Of a DNA stretch of 64,000 bases, positions 38,507 through 47,234 are shown in pieces (positions within the stretch are counted from its first letter, which is position 1; every line of letters starts with the position of its first letter). This DNA is from Antarctobacter heliothermus. GTDB taxonomy: Bacteria > Pseudomonadota > Alphaproteobacteria > Rhodobacterales > Rhodobacteraceae. Both the position numbers and the translations under genes were made by a program. Below the pieces are notes generated by a model, which saw nothing but the letters and a program-made list of their open reading frames with translations, was not told the origin of the DNA and made no database searches. Where the stretch lies: positions 2,178,501 through 2,242,500 of the forward strand of contig NZ_CP022540.1 in NCBI RefSeq assembly GCF_002237555.1. Direction: 5' to 3'.

Positions 38507-40480
38507 TTACTCTGCGGCAACAGAAGCAGGATCGGCAAGAGTCACAATATCGCGCATTATTGTGTTCAACTTAAAATCCTTGGGCGTATAGACTTGCGCG
38601 ACCCCCATGACTTTCAAGCGCCGGGCGTCTTCGTCAGGAATAATGCCGCCGACAATCACCGGCACATGGCCCAGCCCGTCTGCCCGCATCCGCTCCATCA
38701 GGTCTTCGACCAGTGGAATATGGCTGCCGGACAGGATCGACAGGCCGACCACATGCGCACCGTTGCGCGCCGCATCGACGATCTGTTCCGGTGTTAGGCG
38801 AATCCCCTCATAGTCGATCTCCATACCGCAATCCCGTGCCCGGAACGCGATCTGTTCGGCGCCATTAGAATGCCCGTCCAGTCCCGGTTTGCCGACCAGA
38901 AATCGGAGCCGCGTGCCCAGCCGGTCACTGACCATGTTCACCGCTTCGCGTAGGTCTTCCAGCCCCTCGGTTTTATTGGACACCGACCGCGATACGCCTG
39001 TGGGGCCACGGTATTCGCCAAACACTGCGCGCATCTGCGCCGCCCATTCGCCGGTGGTCACCCCCGCCTTGGCGCAGGCGATAGAGGCGGGCATCACATT
39101 GCGGCCCTCGGCCGCGGCCGCGCGCAGGTCCGCGAGTGCGGCGCGGACCTCTCCATCGTTACGTTCGTCCCGCCATGCGCTCAGCCGGCCGATCTGATCC
39201 TGCTCCATCGCCGGATCGACCGTCATGATGCCGCCTTCCGCGTCCATCAACGGGCTGGGTTCGCCGTGAGTGAACTTGTTGACGCCCACCACCACGGTCT
39301 CTCCACGTTCAATACGGTTCAGCCGTTCGGCATTGCTGTCGACCAGCCGCCCCTTCATGTATTCGATCGCCTCGACCGCGCCGCCCATGCTGTCGATATT
39401 GGCCAGTTCGGCGCGCGCCCCCGCTTTTAGGACCTCCACCTTGGCATCCACCGCGGGGTTGCCGTCAAACAGGTCATCGTATTCCAGCAAATCGGTTTCA
39501 TAGGCCATTATCTGCTGCATGCGCATCGACCATTGCTGATCCCAGGGCCGGGGCAAGCCAAGCGCTTCGTTCCACGCGGGCAATTGGACGGCGCGCGCAC
39601 GGGCATTTTTCGACAGGGTGACTGCCAGCATCTCGATCAGGATACGGTAGACGTTGTTTTCCGGCTGTTGTTCGGTCAGCCCAAGGCTATTCACCTGAAC
39701 GCCATAGCGGAACCGACGGTATTTGGGATCCTCGACACTGTATCGATCGCGGCAGATCTCATCCCAGAGGTCCACAAAGGCGCGCATCTTGCACATCTCG
39801 GTCACAAACCGGATGCCGGCGTTTACAAAGAAGCTGATCCGCCCGACCAGTGTCGGGAAATCCTCGGCCGGGACACGCGTCTTCAGCTCATCCAGAACTG
39901 CCGTGGCCGTGGCCAGTGCAAAGGCCAATTCCTGTTCCGGTGTCGCACCCGCCTCTTGCAGGTGGTAGGAGCAGACATTCATCGGGTTCCATTTGGGCAC
40001 ATTAGTATAGCAGTATTCCGCAACATCTCCGATCAGCTTCAGGCTGGGTTTCGGTGGGCAGATATAGGTGCCGCGGCTGAGGTACTCTTTGATCAGGTCG
40101 TTCTGCACCGTGCCTTGCAGTTTAGAGATATCCGCGCCTTGTTCCTCGGCCACCGCGATGTAAAGCGACAGCAGCCACGGCGCGGTCGCATTGATCGTCA
40201 TCGAGGTGTTCATCTGTTCCAGCGGAATATCCTGAAACAATGCGCGCATATCGCCCAGATGGCAGACCGGCACACCGACCTTGCCGACCTCGCCGCGTGC
40301 TAGAATGTGGTCACTGTCATAGCCCGTCTGCGTCGGCAGGTCGAAAGCGACAGACAGTCCGGTCTGGCCCTTGGCTAGATTGCCGCGATACAATTCGTTC
40401 GAGGCTTTGGCCGTCGAATGACCGGCATATGTGCGGATCAACCAAGGTTTGTCGCGTTGCGGCATCTGGGTTTCGGTCAT
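38507..40480 (-). CDS. ecm: Ethylmalonyl-CoA mutase
   Basis: 657 residues. The N-terminal methylmalonyl-CoA-mutase-like barrel starts RDKPWLIRTYAGHSTAKASNELYRGNL and includes LSVAFDLPTQTGYDSDH (about 42-58). The C-terminal cobalamin domain holds GKPGLDGHSNGAEQIA, where Asp-x-His-x-x-Gly positions the lower-ligand histidine. The enzyme rearranges (2R)-ethylmalonyl-CoA to methylsuccinyl-CoA and needs adenosylcobalamin. TRTYAGHSTA-type starts and the neighbouring ccrA separate it from methylmalonyl-CoA mutase. CGGAG precedes ATG 40480. Confidence 0.93.
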   Translation of the reverse strand: MTETQMPQRDKPWLIRTYAGHSTAKASNELYRGNLAKGQTGLSVAFDLPTQTGYDSDHILARGEVGKVGVPVCHLGDMRALFQDIPLEQMNTSMTINATAPWLLSLYIAVAEEQGADISKLQGTVQNDLIKEYLSRGTYICPPKPSLKLIGDVAEYCYTNVPKWNPMNVCSYHLQEAGATPEQELAFALATATAVLDELKTRVPAEDFPTLVGRISFFVNAGIRFVTEMCKMRAFVDLWDEICRDRYSVEDPKYRRFRYGVQVNSLGLTEQQPENNVYRILIEMLAVTLSKNARARAVQLPAWNEALGLPRPWDQQWSMRMQQIMAYETDLLEYDDLFDGNPAVDAKVEVLKAGARAELANIDSMGGAVEAIEYMKGRLVDSNAERLNRIERGETVVVGVNKFTHGEPSPLMDAEGGIMTVDPAMEQDQIGRLSAWRDERNDGEVRAALADLRAAAAEGRNVMPASIACAKAGVTTGEWAAQMRAVFGEYRGPTGVSRSVSNKTEGLEDLREAVNMVSDRLGTRLRFLVGKPGLDGHSNGAEQIAFRARDCGMEIDYEGIRLTPEQIVDAARNGAHVVGLSILSGSHIPLVEDLMERMRADGLGHVPVIVGGIIPDEDARRLKVMGVAQVYTPKDFKLNTIMRDIVTLADPASVAAE

Positions 40481-40776
40481 CGGGGTCTCCGTCAGGCATG
40501 AATCGAGTTCAGCAATCTTGTTGCGTTTCAGCAGAGATACGCGAAAGATTGTGTCTCTGTCAATTCGCCGCATCGCAGCGCGAGCACATGCAGCATGGGC
40601 CGTCTCTGGCGCGAGCGCAATATTCTGCGGCGCGGCAGGCTTTGGGTTTTGGGGCGATGAGGTCGGTCTTGAAAAAATTCAACCGGGTTGAGGATTTATC
40701 GCCCCGTTTGTACAAAACACCGCTCGGCGATACCTGCCCCTTGCCGCCCAGCCATACCCCTGCAAGAGTCACCGCA

Positions 40777-42120
40777 ATGACGTCGCAAGTATCCCTGCCG
40801 TTCTGGCTCTTTGCCCTGATCCTCGCCTTTGCGGTGGTCAGTTTCGCGACGCACTTTCTGTTTCCATCTGTGCGCTGGGTGTTGCGACGTAGGCTGGAAC
40901 GGGCGGTGGCGCAGTTGAACCAACGGTTGGAACGCCCGATCGAACCTTTTCGCCTGTTGCGCCGATACGATCTGATTCAGCGGCTTCTATATCATCCGGA
41001 CGTCACTCAGGCGATTGTTGAGCATGCGGCCGAACACGGCCTGCGTGAGGATGTCGCCTTTGAACAGGCCCGCCGTTATGCGCGCGAGATCGTGCCGTCG
41101 TTTTCCGCGTTCGCCTATTTTGGCCTTGGGCTTCGCTTTGCGCGCTGGTTGTCGAACACCCTGTATCGCGTGCGGTTGGGCCGGCATGACGGCGAAGGGC
41201 TTGCCGCAATTGACCCGGAGGCCACGGTGGTTTTTGTCATGAACCATCGGTCCAACATGGACTATGTGCTGGTCACGCATCTGGCGGCCAACCGTTCAGC
41301 CCTGTCCTATGCGGTGGGTGAATGGGCGCGTGTCTGGCCGTTGTCGCGTCTGATCCGATCTATGGGGGCTTACTTCATCCGCCGGACATCGCGGGACGGT
41401 TTGTATCGCACGATTTTGCGGCGCTATGTCCAGATGGCGACCAGCGGTGGCGTGACACAGGCCATCTTTCCCGAAGGCGGGCTAAGTCTGGATGGCGGCA
41501 TTGCGCCGCCGAAACTGGGGCTTCTGGCCTACCTTCTAGATGATCTCGATCTGGCAGCCCGTGATGTTGCCTTCGTTCCAGTGGGCCTGAACTATGATCG
41601 CGTGTTGGAAGATAAGGTGCTGATAGCTGCCGATCGTCAGGGAACACGCCGGTTTGATGCCTCCGTCACCCGTGTCATTCGATCTGTCCTTCGTCAGGTC
41701 TGGTTGCGCCTGACAGGACGGTTCCACCGTTTCGGGTATGCGGCGGTCAGCTTTGGTCCGCCCGTTTCCCTGCGCGCGCATCCCGCACTTGCCAGCGATG
41801 CCGAGGCGCTGGCCAAGGCGCTCATGGCGAGGATCGCGGCCATCATTCCGGTGCTGCCGGTGCCTCTTGTCGCGCATCTTCTGATGCGTGGGCCGCAAAC
41901 CCGCGTCGAATTGGAGCGTGGCTTTTCCGACGCGGTTGCCGCCTTGCCTGAAGCGCATGTCCATCTCGCCCGGAACAACCGGGGCTACAGCGTCGAATTT
42001 GGTCTACGCGCCATGATCGAGCGCGGTCTGGTGGAGGAACGCGACGACTCGTTCCATCTCACGCCCCAAGGGGCACCGCTGGCCGCCTACTACGCGCGTT
42101 CCATCGACCACCTGTTCTAA
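40777..42120 (+). CDS. PlsB-like glycerol-3-phosphate acyltransferase
   Basis: 447 residues. An N-terminal hydrophobic helix (PFWLFALILAFAVVSFATHFLF, about 8-29) is followed by the acyltransferase core: HX4D motif HRSNMD (about 151-156), GAYFIRRTSRDGLYRTIL (about 190-207) and FPEGG (about 227-231). These blocks match the PlsB/DHAPAT family that acylates glycerol-3-phosphate, but the protein is about half the size of E. coli PlsB. It is divergent from ecm across 296 bp with no other gene. The start has only a weak GCAAGAG site; longer in-frame starts look non-coding. Confidence 0.8.
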   Translation: MTSQVSLPFWLFALILAFAVVSFATHFLFPSVRWVLRRRLERAVAQLNQRLERPIEPFRLLRRYDLIQRLLYHPDVTQAIVEHAAEHGLREDVAFEQARRYAREIVPSFSAFAYFGLGLRFARWLSNTLYRVRLGRHDGEGLAAIDPEATVVFVMNHRSNMDYVLVTHLAANRSALSYAVGEWARVWPLSRLIRSMGAYFIRRTSRDGLYRTILRRYVQMATSGGVTQAIFPEGGLSLDGGIAPPKLGLLAYLLDDLDLAARDVAFVPVGLNYDRVLEDKVLIAADRQGTRRFDASVTRVIRSVLRQVWLRLTGRFHRFGYAAVSFGPPVSLRAHPALASDAEALAKALMARIAAIIPVLPVPLVAHLLMRGPQTRVELERGFSDAVAALPEAHVHLARNNRGYSVEFGLRAMIERGLVEERDDSFHLTPQGAPLAAYYARSIDHLF

Positions 42121-42352
42121 AATACCTCATCTGTCGAGTTCTCAGGGCATTAGGCGCAATGCTTTGGCCAGACCGCCAGTGGTTAATGCTGCGCTCGCAT
42201 AGATTATTCTGCGTTCGCGAGGTCATAAAATTTCAAAAACGATGCAAATGATGTTGCAATGTTGCGCGACGAAGAATATTCCGGGGTCAGACGCCGCGAT
42301 TCTGCACCGCAGAACCGGTCAACCCGTCCACTCTGGCCTACAGGAGACCGAT

Positions 42353-43639
42353 ATGGCTCTGGATACGCAAACGAACATCGCTCAATATGATGCGCCGGAA
42401 AAAGACCTCTACGAAGTCGGTGAAATGCCCCCGATGGGCTACGTCCCTAAAAAGATGTACGCTTGGGCGATCCGTCGTGATCGTCATGGCGAGCCGGATC
42501 AGAGCTTTCAGCAGGAGGTGGTCGATGTCTGGGACATTGACAGCCACGAGGTGCTGGTTCTGGTGATGGCGGCAGGCGTCAACTATAATGGCGTCTGGGC
42601 TGGTCTGGGTCAGCCGATCTCACCCTTTGATGTGCATGGTCAGGACTACCACATCGCAGGGTCAGACGCGGCGGGTATCGTCTGGAAGGTGGGCGACAAG
42701 GTCAAGACCTGGAAGGTCGGTGATGAGGTTGTCATCCATTGTAATCAGGACGATGGCGACGATGAGGAATGCAACGGCGGCGACCCGATGTTTTCCCCCA
42801 CCCAGCGGATCTGGGGCTATGAGACTGGCGATGGGTCGTTTTCACAGTTCACCAAGGTGCAGGCCCAGCAGTTGATGCCGCGTCCCAAGCATCTGACCTG
42901 GGAGGAAAGCGCCTGCTACACGCTGACTTTGGCCACCGCGTACCGGATGCTTTTCGGTCACCATCCTCATGAACTGAAGCCGGGCCAGAACGTTTTGGTC
43001 TGGGGCGCCTCGGGCGGACTGGGCTCTTACGCGATTCAGCTGGCGAACACGGCGGGTGCAAATGCGATCGGCGTGATTTCGGATGAAAGCAAGCGTGAGT
43101 TCGTGATGGCGCAAGGCGCCAAGGGCGTAATCAACCGCAAGGATTTCGATTGTTGGGGCCAGTTGCCCATCGTGAACTCGCCCGAATACAATGCGTGGCT
43201 GAAAGAGGCGCGCAAGTTCGGCAAGGCAATCTGGGATATCACTGGCAAAGGTGTGAGCGTTGACATGGTGTTCGAACACCCGGGTGAGGCGACCTTCCCG
43301 GTCTCCACGCTGGTGGTCAAGAAGGGCGGCATCGTCGTGATCTGTGCTGGCACGTCCGGGTTCAACTGCACGTTTGACGTGCGCTACATGTGGATGCACC
43401 AAAAGCGCCTGCAGGGTTCGCACTTTGCCAACCTCAAGCAAGCCGCATCAGCCAACCGCCTGATGATCGAGCGCCGCCTTGATCCCTGCATGTCCGAGGT
43501 TTTTCCGTGGGCAGAAATCCCCGACGCCCACATGAAGATGCTGCGCAATGAGCACAAGCCCGGCAACATGTCGGTTCTGGTGCAGGCCCCCAAGACCGGG
43601 CTGCGCACCCTTGAGGATGCATTGGCCGCCCGCAAGTAA
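42353..43639 (+). CDS. ccrA: Crotonyl-CoA carboxylase/reductase
   Basis: 428 residues, of the medium-chain dehydrogenase fold. AGVNYNGVWAGLGQPISPFDVHG (about 74-96), the NADP motif LVWGASGGLGSYAIQLA (about 217-233), and the CO2-site region FEHPGEATFPVSTLVVKKGG (about 307-326) match Ccr. It converts crotonyl-CoA, CO2 and NADPH to (2S)-ethylmalonyl-CoA, the committing step of the ethylmalonyl-CoA pathway. AGGAGA precedes ATG 42353. The upstream 232 bp contain three TGC(AA) repeats at 42243, 42255 and 42263 that could be operator parts. It has its own terminator. Confidence 0.95.
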   Translation: MALDTQTNIAQYDAPEKDLYEVGEMPPMGYVPKKMYAWAIRRDRHGEPDQSFQQEVVDVWDIDSHEVLVLVMAAGVNYNGVWAGLGQPISPFDVHGQDYHIAGSDAAGIVWKVGDKVKTWKVGDEVVIHCNQDDGDDEECNGGDPMFSPTQRIWGYETGDGSFSQFTKVQAQQLMPRPKHLTWEESACYTLTLATAYRMLFGHHPHELKPGQNVLVWGASGGLGSYAIQLANTAGANAIGVISDESKREFVMAQGAKGVINRKDFDCWGQLPIVNSPEYNAWLKEARKFGKAIWDITGKGVSVDMVFEHPGEATFPVSTLVVKKGGIVVICAGTSGFNCTFDVRYMWMHQKRLQGSHFANLKQAASANRLMIERRLDPCMSEVFPWAEIPDAHMKMLRNEHKPGNMSVLVQAPKTGLRTLEDALAARK

Positions 43640-43667
43640 CCTTTGGCCGCCAATCTTCGGCTCTCTG

Positions 43668-43706
43668 ACGCCCGCGAATCGCCCCTGGCATCGCGGGCGT
43701 TTTGCG
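43668..43706 (+). terminator. Rho-independent terminator after ccrA
   Basis: ACGCCCGCGA (43668-43677) pairs perfectly with TCGCGGGCGT (43691-43700) across a 13-nt loop and leads into TTTGCG. Confidence 0.8.
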
Positions 43707-43854
43707 TTTGAGGCCCGGCCTGAACGGTTTCAAATACTTGGCGAAACGCCCCCTCGCTATTTCTGGGGAGGAAGATTCCGCGAATATCGGCAAGTTCGAG
43801 TGCGTGCTATGGTTGTTTTAATGAAGCGTTAACCATCTATACACGAGGCTGATC

Positions 43855-44064
43855 ATGGGACATGACTGGATTTTGGACGTTCTCACTGACCTGAAATCAT
43901 TCGCTCGGGCCAATGGCATGCAGTCACTGGCCGCGCAGTTGGATGATGCATCCTTCGTCGCACAGGCAGAGATTGCGTCCCAGGCCGAGGGTAATGGCAT
44001 TGGGCTTTTTGTCGGGAAACGCACTGCGACTGGACGGACTGATAGAGCGGCTCGAATCCGCTGA
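43855..44064 (+). CDS. 69-residue conserved-looking protein overlapping luxR
   Basis: ATG 43855 has CGAGG upstream. The peptide GHDWILDVLTDLKSFARANGMQSLAAQLDDASFVAQAEIAS reads as a well-formed helical protein. I recall a short protein with ILDVL-DL--FA--NGL-ALA-QLDD that is widespread in Rhodobacteraceae, so I consider it real. Its last 24 codons overlap the luxR start (43994-44064) in another frame, an unusually long overlap suggesting translational control of luxR. Its role is unknown; the C-terminal part looks less conserved. Confidence 0.7.
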   Translation: MGHDWILDVLTDLKSFARANGMQSLAAQLDDASFVAQAEIASQAEGNGIGLFVGKRTATGRTDRAARIR

Positions 44065-44731
44065 GGGACTCGAGGATCTGCAAATCCTGATTGAGGAATT
44101 GCGAGACAGCTATGGGGTCGACCACATTGTTTATCACTGGGTCAACAGCAATGGCGAACAGTACGGATGTGGCACCTATGACCTGGAGTGGGTCAACCGC
44201 TATGTCGAAAAGGGCTATTTGCGTGTCGACCCAGTGGTGGTGGGTTGCTATCAGCGGTTCCACCCCGTGGATTGGAAGCGGCTGGATTGGTCAAGCAAGG
44301 CTGCACGCGCGCTCATGCAGGATGCAATCGCCTATGGCATTGGGAACCAGGGTTTTTCAATTCCTCTTCGTGGACCCAACGGTCAATTCGCGCTGTTTAC
44401 ACTTTCGCACAACTGCAATGACACCGAATGGGAGGATTTTACCTTAACCAACCGGCGCGATCTGATCCTGATCGCGCACTACTTCAACCAGAAAGCGCTT
44501 GAATTCGAACCCGGTCGCACGCCAGAGGCCTCGCAGTCCTTGTCCCCGCGTGAGATCGAAGCCATGACACTACTTGCAGTTGGCTACAGCAGGGCACAAG
44601 CCGCTGATACTCTTTCGATTTCCGAGCACACCTTGCGAGTTTATGTCGAAAGCGCCCGGCACAAACTGGGTGCTCTGAACACCACTCATGCGGTCGCGCG
44701 GGCCCTGAGCCGGGGCGTCATCGTGGTCTGA
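43994..44731 (+). CDS. luxR: LuxR-type quorum-sensing regulator
   Basis: 245 residues. The autoinducer-binding domain (about 10-160) shows the aromatic and acidic pocket pattern VYHWVNSN, YDLEWVNRYVEKGYLRVDPVV, with the conserved Asp-Pro. The C-terminal GerE HTH starts LSPREIEAMTLLAVGYSRAQAADTLSISEHTLRVYVESARHKLGA (about 179-223). It should bind an acyl-homoserine lactone made by the adjacent LuxI. I start at ATG 43994, with GAGGG just before; an upstream frame from 43913 is arginine-rich and unlikely. The luxI gene follows after 114 bp. Confidence 0.9.
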   Translation: MALGFLSGNALRLDGLIERLESAEGLEDLQILIEELRDSYGVDHIVYHWVNSNGEQYGCGTYDLEWVNRYVEKGYLRVDPVVVGCYQRFHPVDWKRLDWSSKAARALMQDAIAYGIGNQGFSIPLRGPNGQFALFTLSHNCNDTEWEDFTLTNRRDLILIAHYFNQKALEFEPGRTPEASQSLSPREIEAMTLLAVGYSRAQAADTLSISEHTLRVYVESARHKLGALNTTHAVARALSRGVIVV

Positions 44732-44845
44732 ACGCGCGCTTTGGTAAAGCATGTGTTTGGTCAGCGCGCGCTCAGGTTGAATCTCGTTAACCACTCTGCC
44801 GGCAATCTCTCCTCATCGAATTTACATTCCGAGGGGAAAACGAAA

Positions 44846-45484
44846 ATGATCCGCTACATCTACGGCACTGACCTGCACAAGTTCCCGAAGCTCGCAGAGG
44901 CGATGTTCCGCGACCGCGCCGACCAGTTCAAGACGCGTCTTGGCTGGGAAGTGTCCGTCGACGAAAGCGGTCTTGAGCGTGACGAATACGATGATGAGAA
45001 CCCTCTGTATGTCATCTGGGAAAACGCCGATGGCACACATGGCGGATCCATGCGTCTGCTGCCCACAGTGGGTCGCACCATGATAAACGATCATTTCATT
45101 CACCTGACAGACGGCGTGCGTATCCAGTCTCCGTTGATCTGGGAGTGCACCCGATTTTGTTTGGCCCGCGGTGCGACCCCCGGTGTGGCGGCGGCACTGA
45201 TGCTGGCCGGTGGCGAGGTCATGCAGGAATTTGGTGTAGAGCACTATGTCGGCGTCTTTGATGCGCGGATGGTGCGGATCTATCGTCGTATTGGCTCTTC
45301 ACCAGAGGTGTTGGGACAACAAGGGGAAGGTCGCGAACAGATCAGCGTCGGACTGTGGGAGTTTACCAAAGCAGCACAAGCACAAGTGTCGAAAAGTGCG
45401 GGCATCACGCCGGAAATGTCCAAACGGTGGTTCGCGCGCTCCTTTGGCGACATCGTTGTGCCAAAGGAACGGGAAGCGGCCTGA
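44846..45484 (+). CDS. luxI: Acyl-homoserine-lactone synthase
   Basis: 212 residues. The conserved synthase residues are visible: MFRDRADQFKTRLGWEV (about 20-36; Arg, Phe, Trp), ERDEYDDENPLYVIWEN (about 44-60; Asp, Tyr), GSMRLLPT (about 67-74) and WECTRFCLARG (about 99-109). LuxI-type enzymes make acyl-homoserine lactones from S-adenosylmethionine and acyl-ACP. GAGGGG precedes ATG 44846. The luxR-luxI gap holds an 8-bp dyad TGCCGGCA (44797-44804), too short to call a lux box with confidence. A terminator follows. Confidence 0.92.
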   Translation: MIRYIYGTDLHKFPKLAEAMFRDRADQFKTRLGWEVSVDESGLERDEYDDENPLYVIWENADGTHGGSMRLLPTVGRTMINDHFIHLTDGVRIQSPLIWECTRFCLARGATPGVAAALMLAGGEVMQEFGVEHYVGVFDARMVRIYRRIGSSPEVLGQQGEGREQISVGLWEFTKAAQAQVSKSAGITPEMSKRWFARSFGDIVVPKEREAA

Positions 45485-45521
45485 GGAACTTCGGACAAAG
45501 GTAATTCCAACCGATGCTTCA

Positions 45522-45557
45522 AAAACGCGCGTAGGGTGATCCCTGCGCGCGTTTTCC
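45522..45557 (+). terminator. Rho-independent terminator after luxI
   Basis: A 15-bp stem with a single T-G pair (45522-45536 with 45541-45555) closes a TGAT loop, with AAAA and TTTT at its ends. It can act in both directions. Confidence 0.9.
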
Positions 45558-45602
45558 ATTTCCAGCCAAGGCAGCAGGGCCGTCAGCGGCAGAAAAGAGT
45601 AT

Positions 45603-47207
45603 GTGAGCCAAAAAGAAGCCGCAAAGGGTTCTGGTGGCCCCTCGCCGGGCGCGTTATTGTCCGATATGACCTTGCCCTCCCTCGTATTTTCCGACGACCA
45701 GGCCGCTGCCTATGACAGCGTCACACAGCTTTTGCGTGAGGCTGGCGTTGATCTGGACGAAGGGTTGTGCCTCCCGGCACAGGAGGGACGCGCGCGAGTG
45801 ATGGCCTTGATGGGCAAGGCGGGCAGCGGCAAGACGCTGTTGCTGGCTGAGTTGGTCAAGGCGTTGGAGGCGGTCGGGGTCGAGACGGTCTCTGGCGATT
45901 ATGAAAGCAGGCGGTCACGCGAAAAGCGTACCCTTGCCGTGCTGGCGCCCACCAACAAAGCGGCCAGCGTATTGCGGATGCGGGGGGTGCCTGCCACCAC
46001 CATTCACCGGATCATCTACACACCCGTCTATGATCCGGAATATGAAAAGATTGCCGAGTGGCTCATGGGCAATGAGGACGAGCGGCCAGAGATTGAGGGG
46101 CTGACCGACGTGGCTCTGGAACGAGCGCAGGCGGTTTATGCACAGCACAAATCCGTTCCCGCAGCATTGGCGGCCGCCGGTTTGAGGGGGAGTGACTTCA
46201 TCACCGGCTGGAAGCGGCGCGAAGAACCGTTGGACATCGGTTTTGTCGACGAATCCTCAATGCTGGACGAACGCCAGTTCGAAGACCTGCAAGAGATCTT
46301 TCCCAACCTTGTGCTGTTTGGCGATCCAGCGCAGTTGGCGCCCGTCAACCAATCGGGAAAGATGGTGTTTGACGGCCTGAAAAACAGCCAGAAACGTGAG
46401 CTGAGCCGCGTCCACCGACAGGCGGCGGACAACCCGATCCTTGATCTGGCCCATGCGCTGGCTGACCCCGCACTGGGGTTTGAAGATTTTGAGCACATGG
46501 TCGAAGATGCGTCGCGGCGTGACGACCGGGTTGTCTTTGCCAATCGCGTCGAGGTCGATCTGATGGCGCGCTCGCCTGTGCTGGTCTGGCGCAATGCCAC
46601 GCGCATTCGGTTGATCAATGCCTTTCGAAGGGTGCATGAAGCCCCTGCCGATAGCCTGTTGCCCGGTGAACCGCTGATCTGTGACGGTCTGGAACTGCCG
46701 CTGAAGCACCGCAAGAAACGGCTGGATCTTGAGGCGCGTGGCCTGATCAAAGGCGCGCAGGTTATCTATCTGGGCCCGGGGAAAAAGCCGGGGTTTTCGC
46801 GTCTGCATGTGGTCGGCGCGATGGAACCACAAGTCTCTGCGGCGTCTATCGTCAAGATCGAGATGCCCGATGAGGAAGAACCGTTCCTGCCCTATGCGGC
46901 GCGAATGGGGGCGACCTTTTTGCACGGGGCAGCGGTGACAATCCACAAGGCGCAAGGCAGCCAATGGGAGGCGGTGCAGGTTTTTGCGCCCGATCTGTTT
47001 GCCGCTGCGCGGGCCGGTCGGAACGAGGCGGGACAACCTTTGTGGAAACGGCTGGCTTATGTGGCGATCACTCGGGCGCAGTCGCGACTTTTGTGGGTGG
47101 TGCGCAACCGGCTGGCGCGGCCATCAGGGCCGCTGCGGGTGGATGATCTGGCGGGCGCACCTGCGCCACTGGCGTTAGAGGCTGAGGTGGACGGGTCCGC
47201 CATCTGA
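45603..47207 (+). CDS. RecD-like SF1 DNA helicase
   Basis: 534 residues. Walker A (motif I) is ALMGKAGSGKTLLLAEL near 67-83, motif II VDESSMLDERQF near 218, LFGDPAQLAPVNQSGKMVF (motif III) near 238-256, and VTIHKAQGSQWEAVQVF plus VAITRAQSRLLWVV (motifs V and VI) near the end. This is the UvrD-C/RecD2-type 5'-3' helicase layout without RecBC partners nearby, so a stand-alone repair helicase is likely. It begins at GTG 45603 with a weak ribosome site; ATG 45666 is an alternative. Confidence 0.85.
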   Translation: MSQKEAAKGSGGPSPGALLSDMTLPSLVFSDDQAAAYDSVTQLLREAGVDLDEGLCLPAQEGRARVMALMGKAGSGKTLLLAELVKALEAVGVETVSGDYESRRSREKRTLAVLAPTNKAASVLRMRGVPATTIHRIIYTPVYDPEYEKIAEWLMGNEDERPEIEGLTDVALERAQAVYAQHKSVPAALAAAGLRGSDFITGWKRREEPLDIGFVDESSMLDERQFEDLQEIFPNLVLFGDPAQLAPVNQSGKMVFDGLKNSQKRELSRVHRQAADNPILDLAHALADPALGFEDFEHMVEDASRRDDRVVFANRVEVDLMARSPVLVWRNATRIRLINAFRRVHEAPADSLLPGEPLICDGLELPLKHRKKRLDLEARGLIKGAQVIYLGPGKKPGFSRLHVVGAMEPQVSAASIVKIEMPDEEEPFLPYAARMGATFLHGAAVTIHKAQGSQWEAVQVFAPDLFAAARAGRNEAGQPLWKRLAYVAITRAQSRLLWVVRNRLARPSGPLRVDDLAGAPAPLALEAEVDGSAI

Positions 47208-47234
47208 TGGGCGCGCCGTAGGGAATAAGGCAAA

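Noticed and set aside
40240..40776. In-frame extension upstream of the PlsB-like gene
   Set aside because: The extra residues overlap the ecm start, are arginine- and serine-rich and lack the family alignment, so ATG 40777 is kept.
44732..44845. A lux box in the luxR-luxI gap
   Set aside because: Only an 8-bp dyad TGCCGGCA (44797-44804) is visible; the 18-20 bp imperfect palindrome expected of lux boxes is not convincing.
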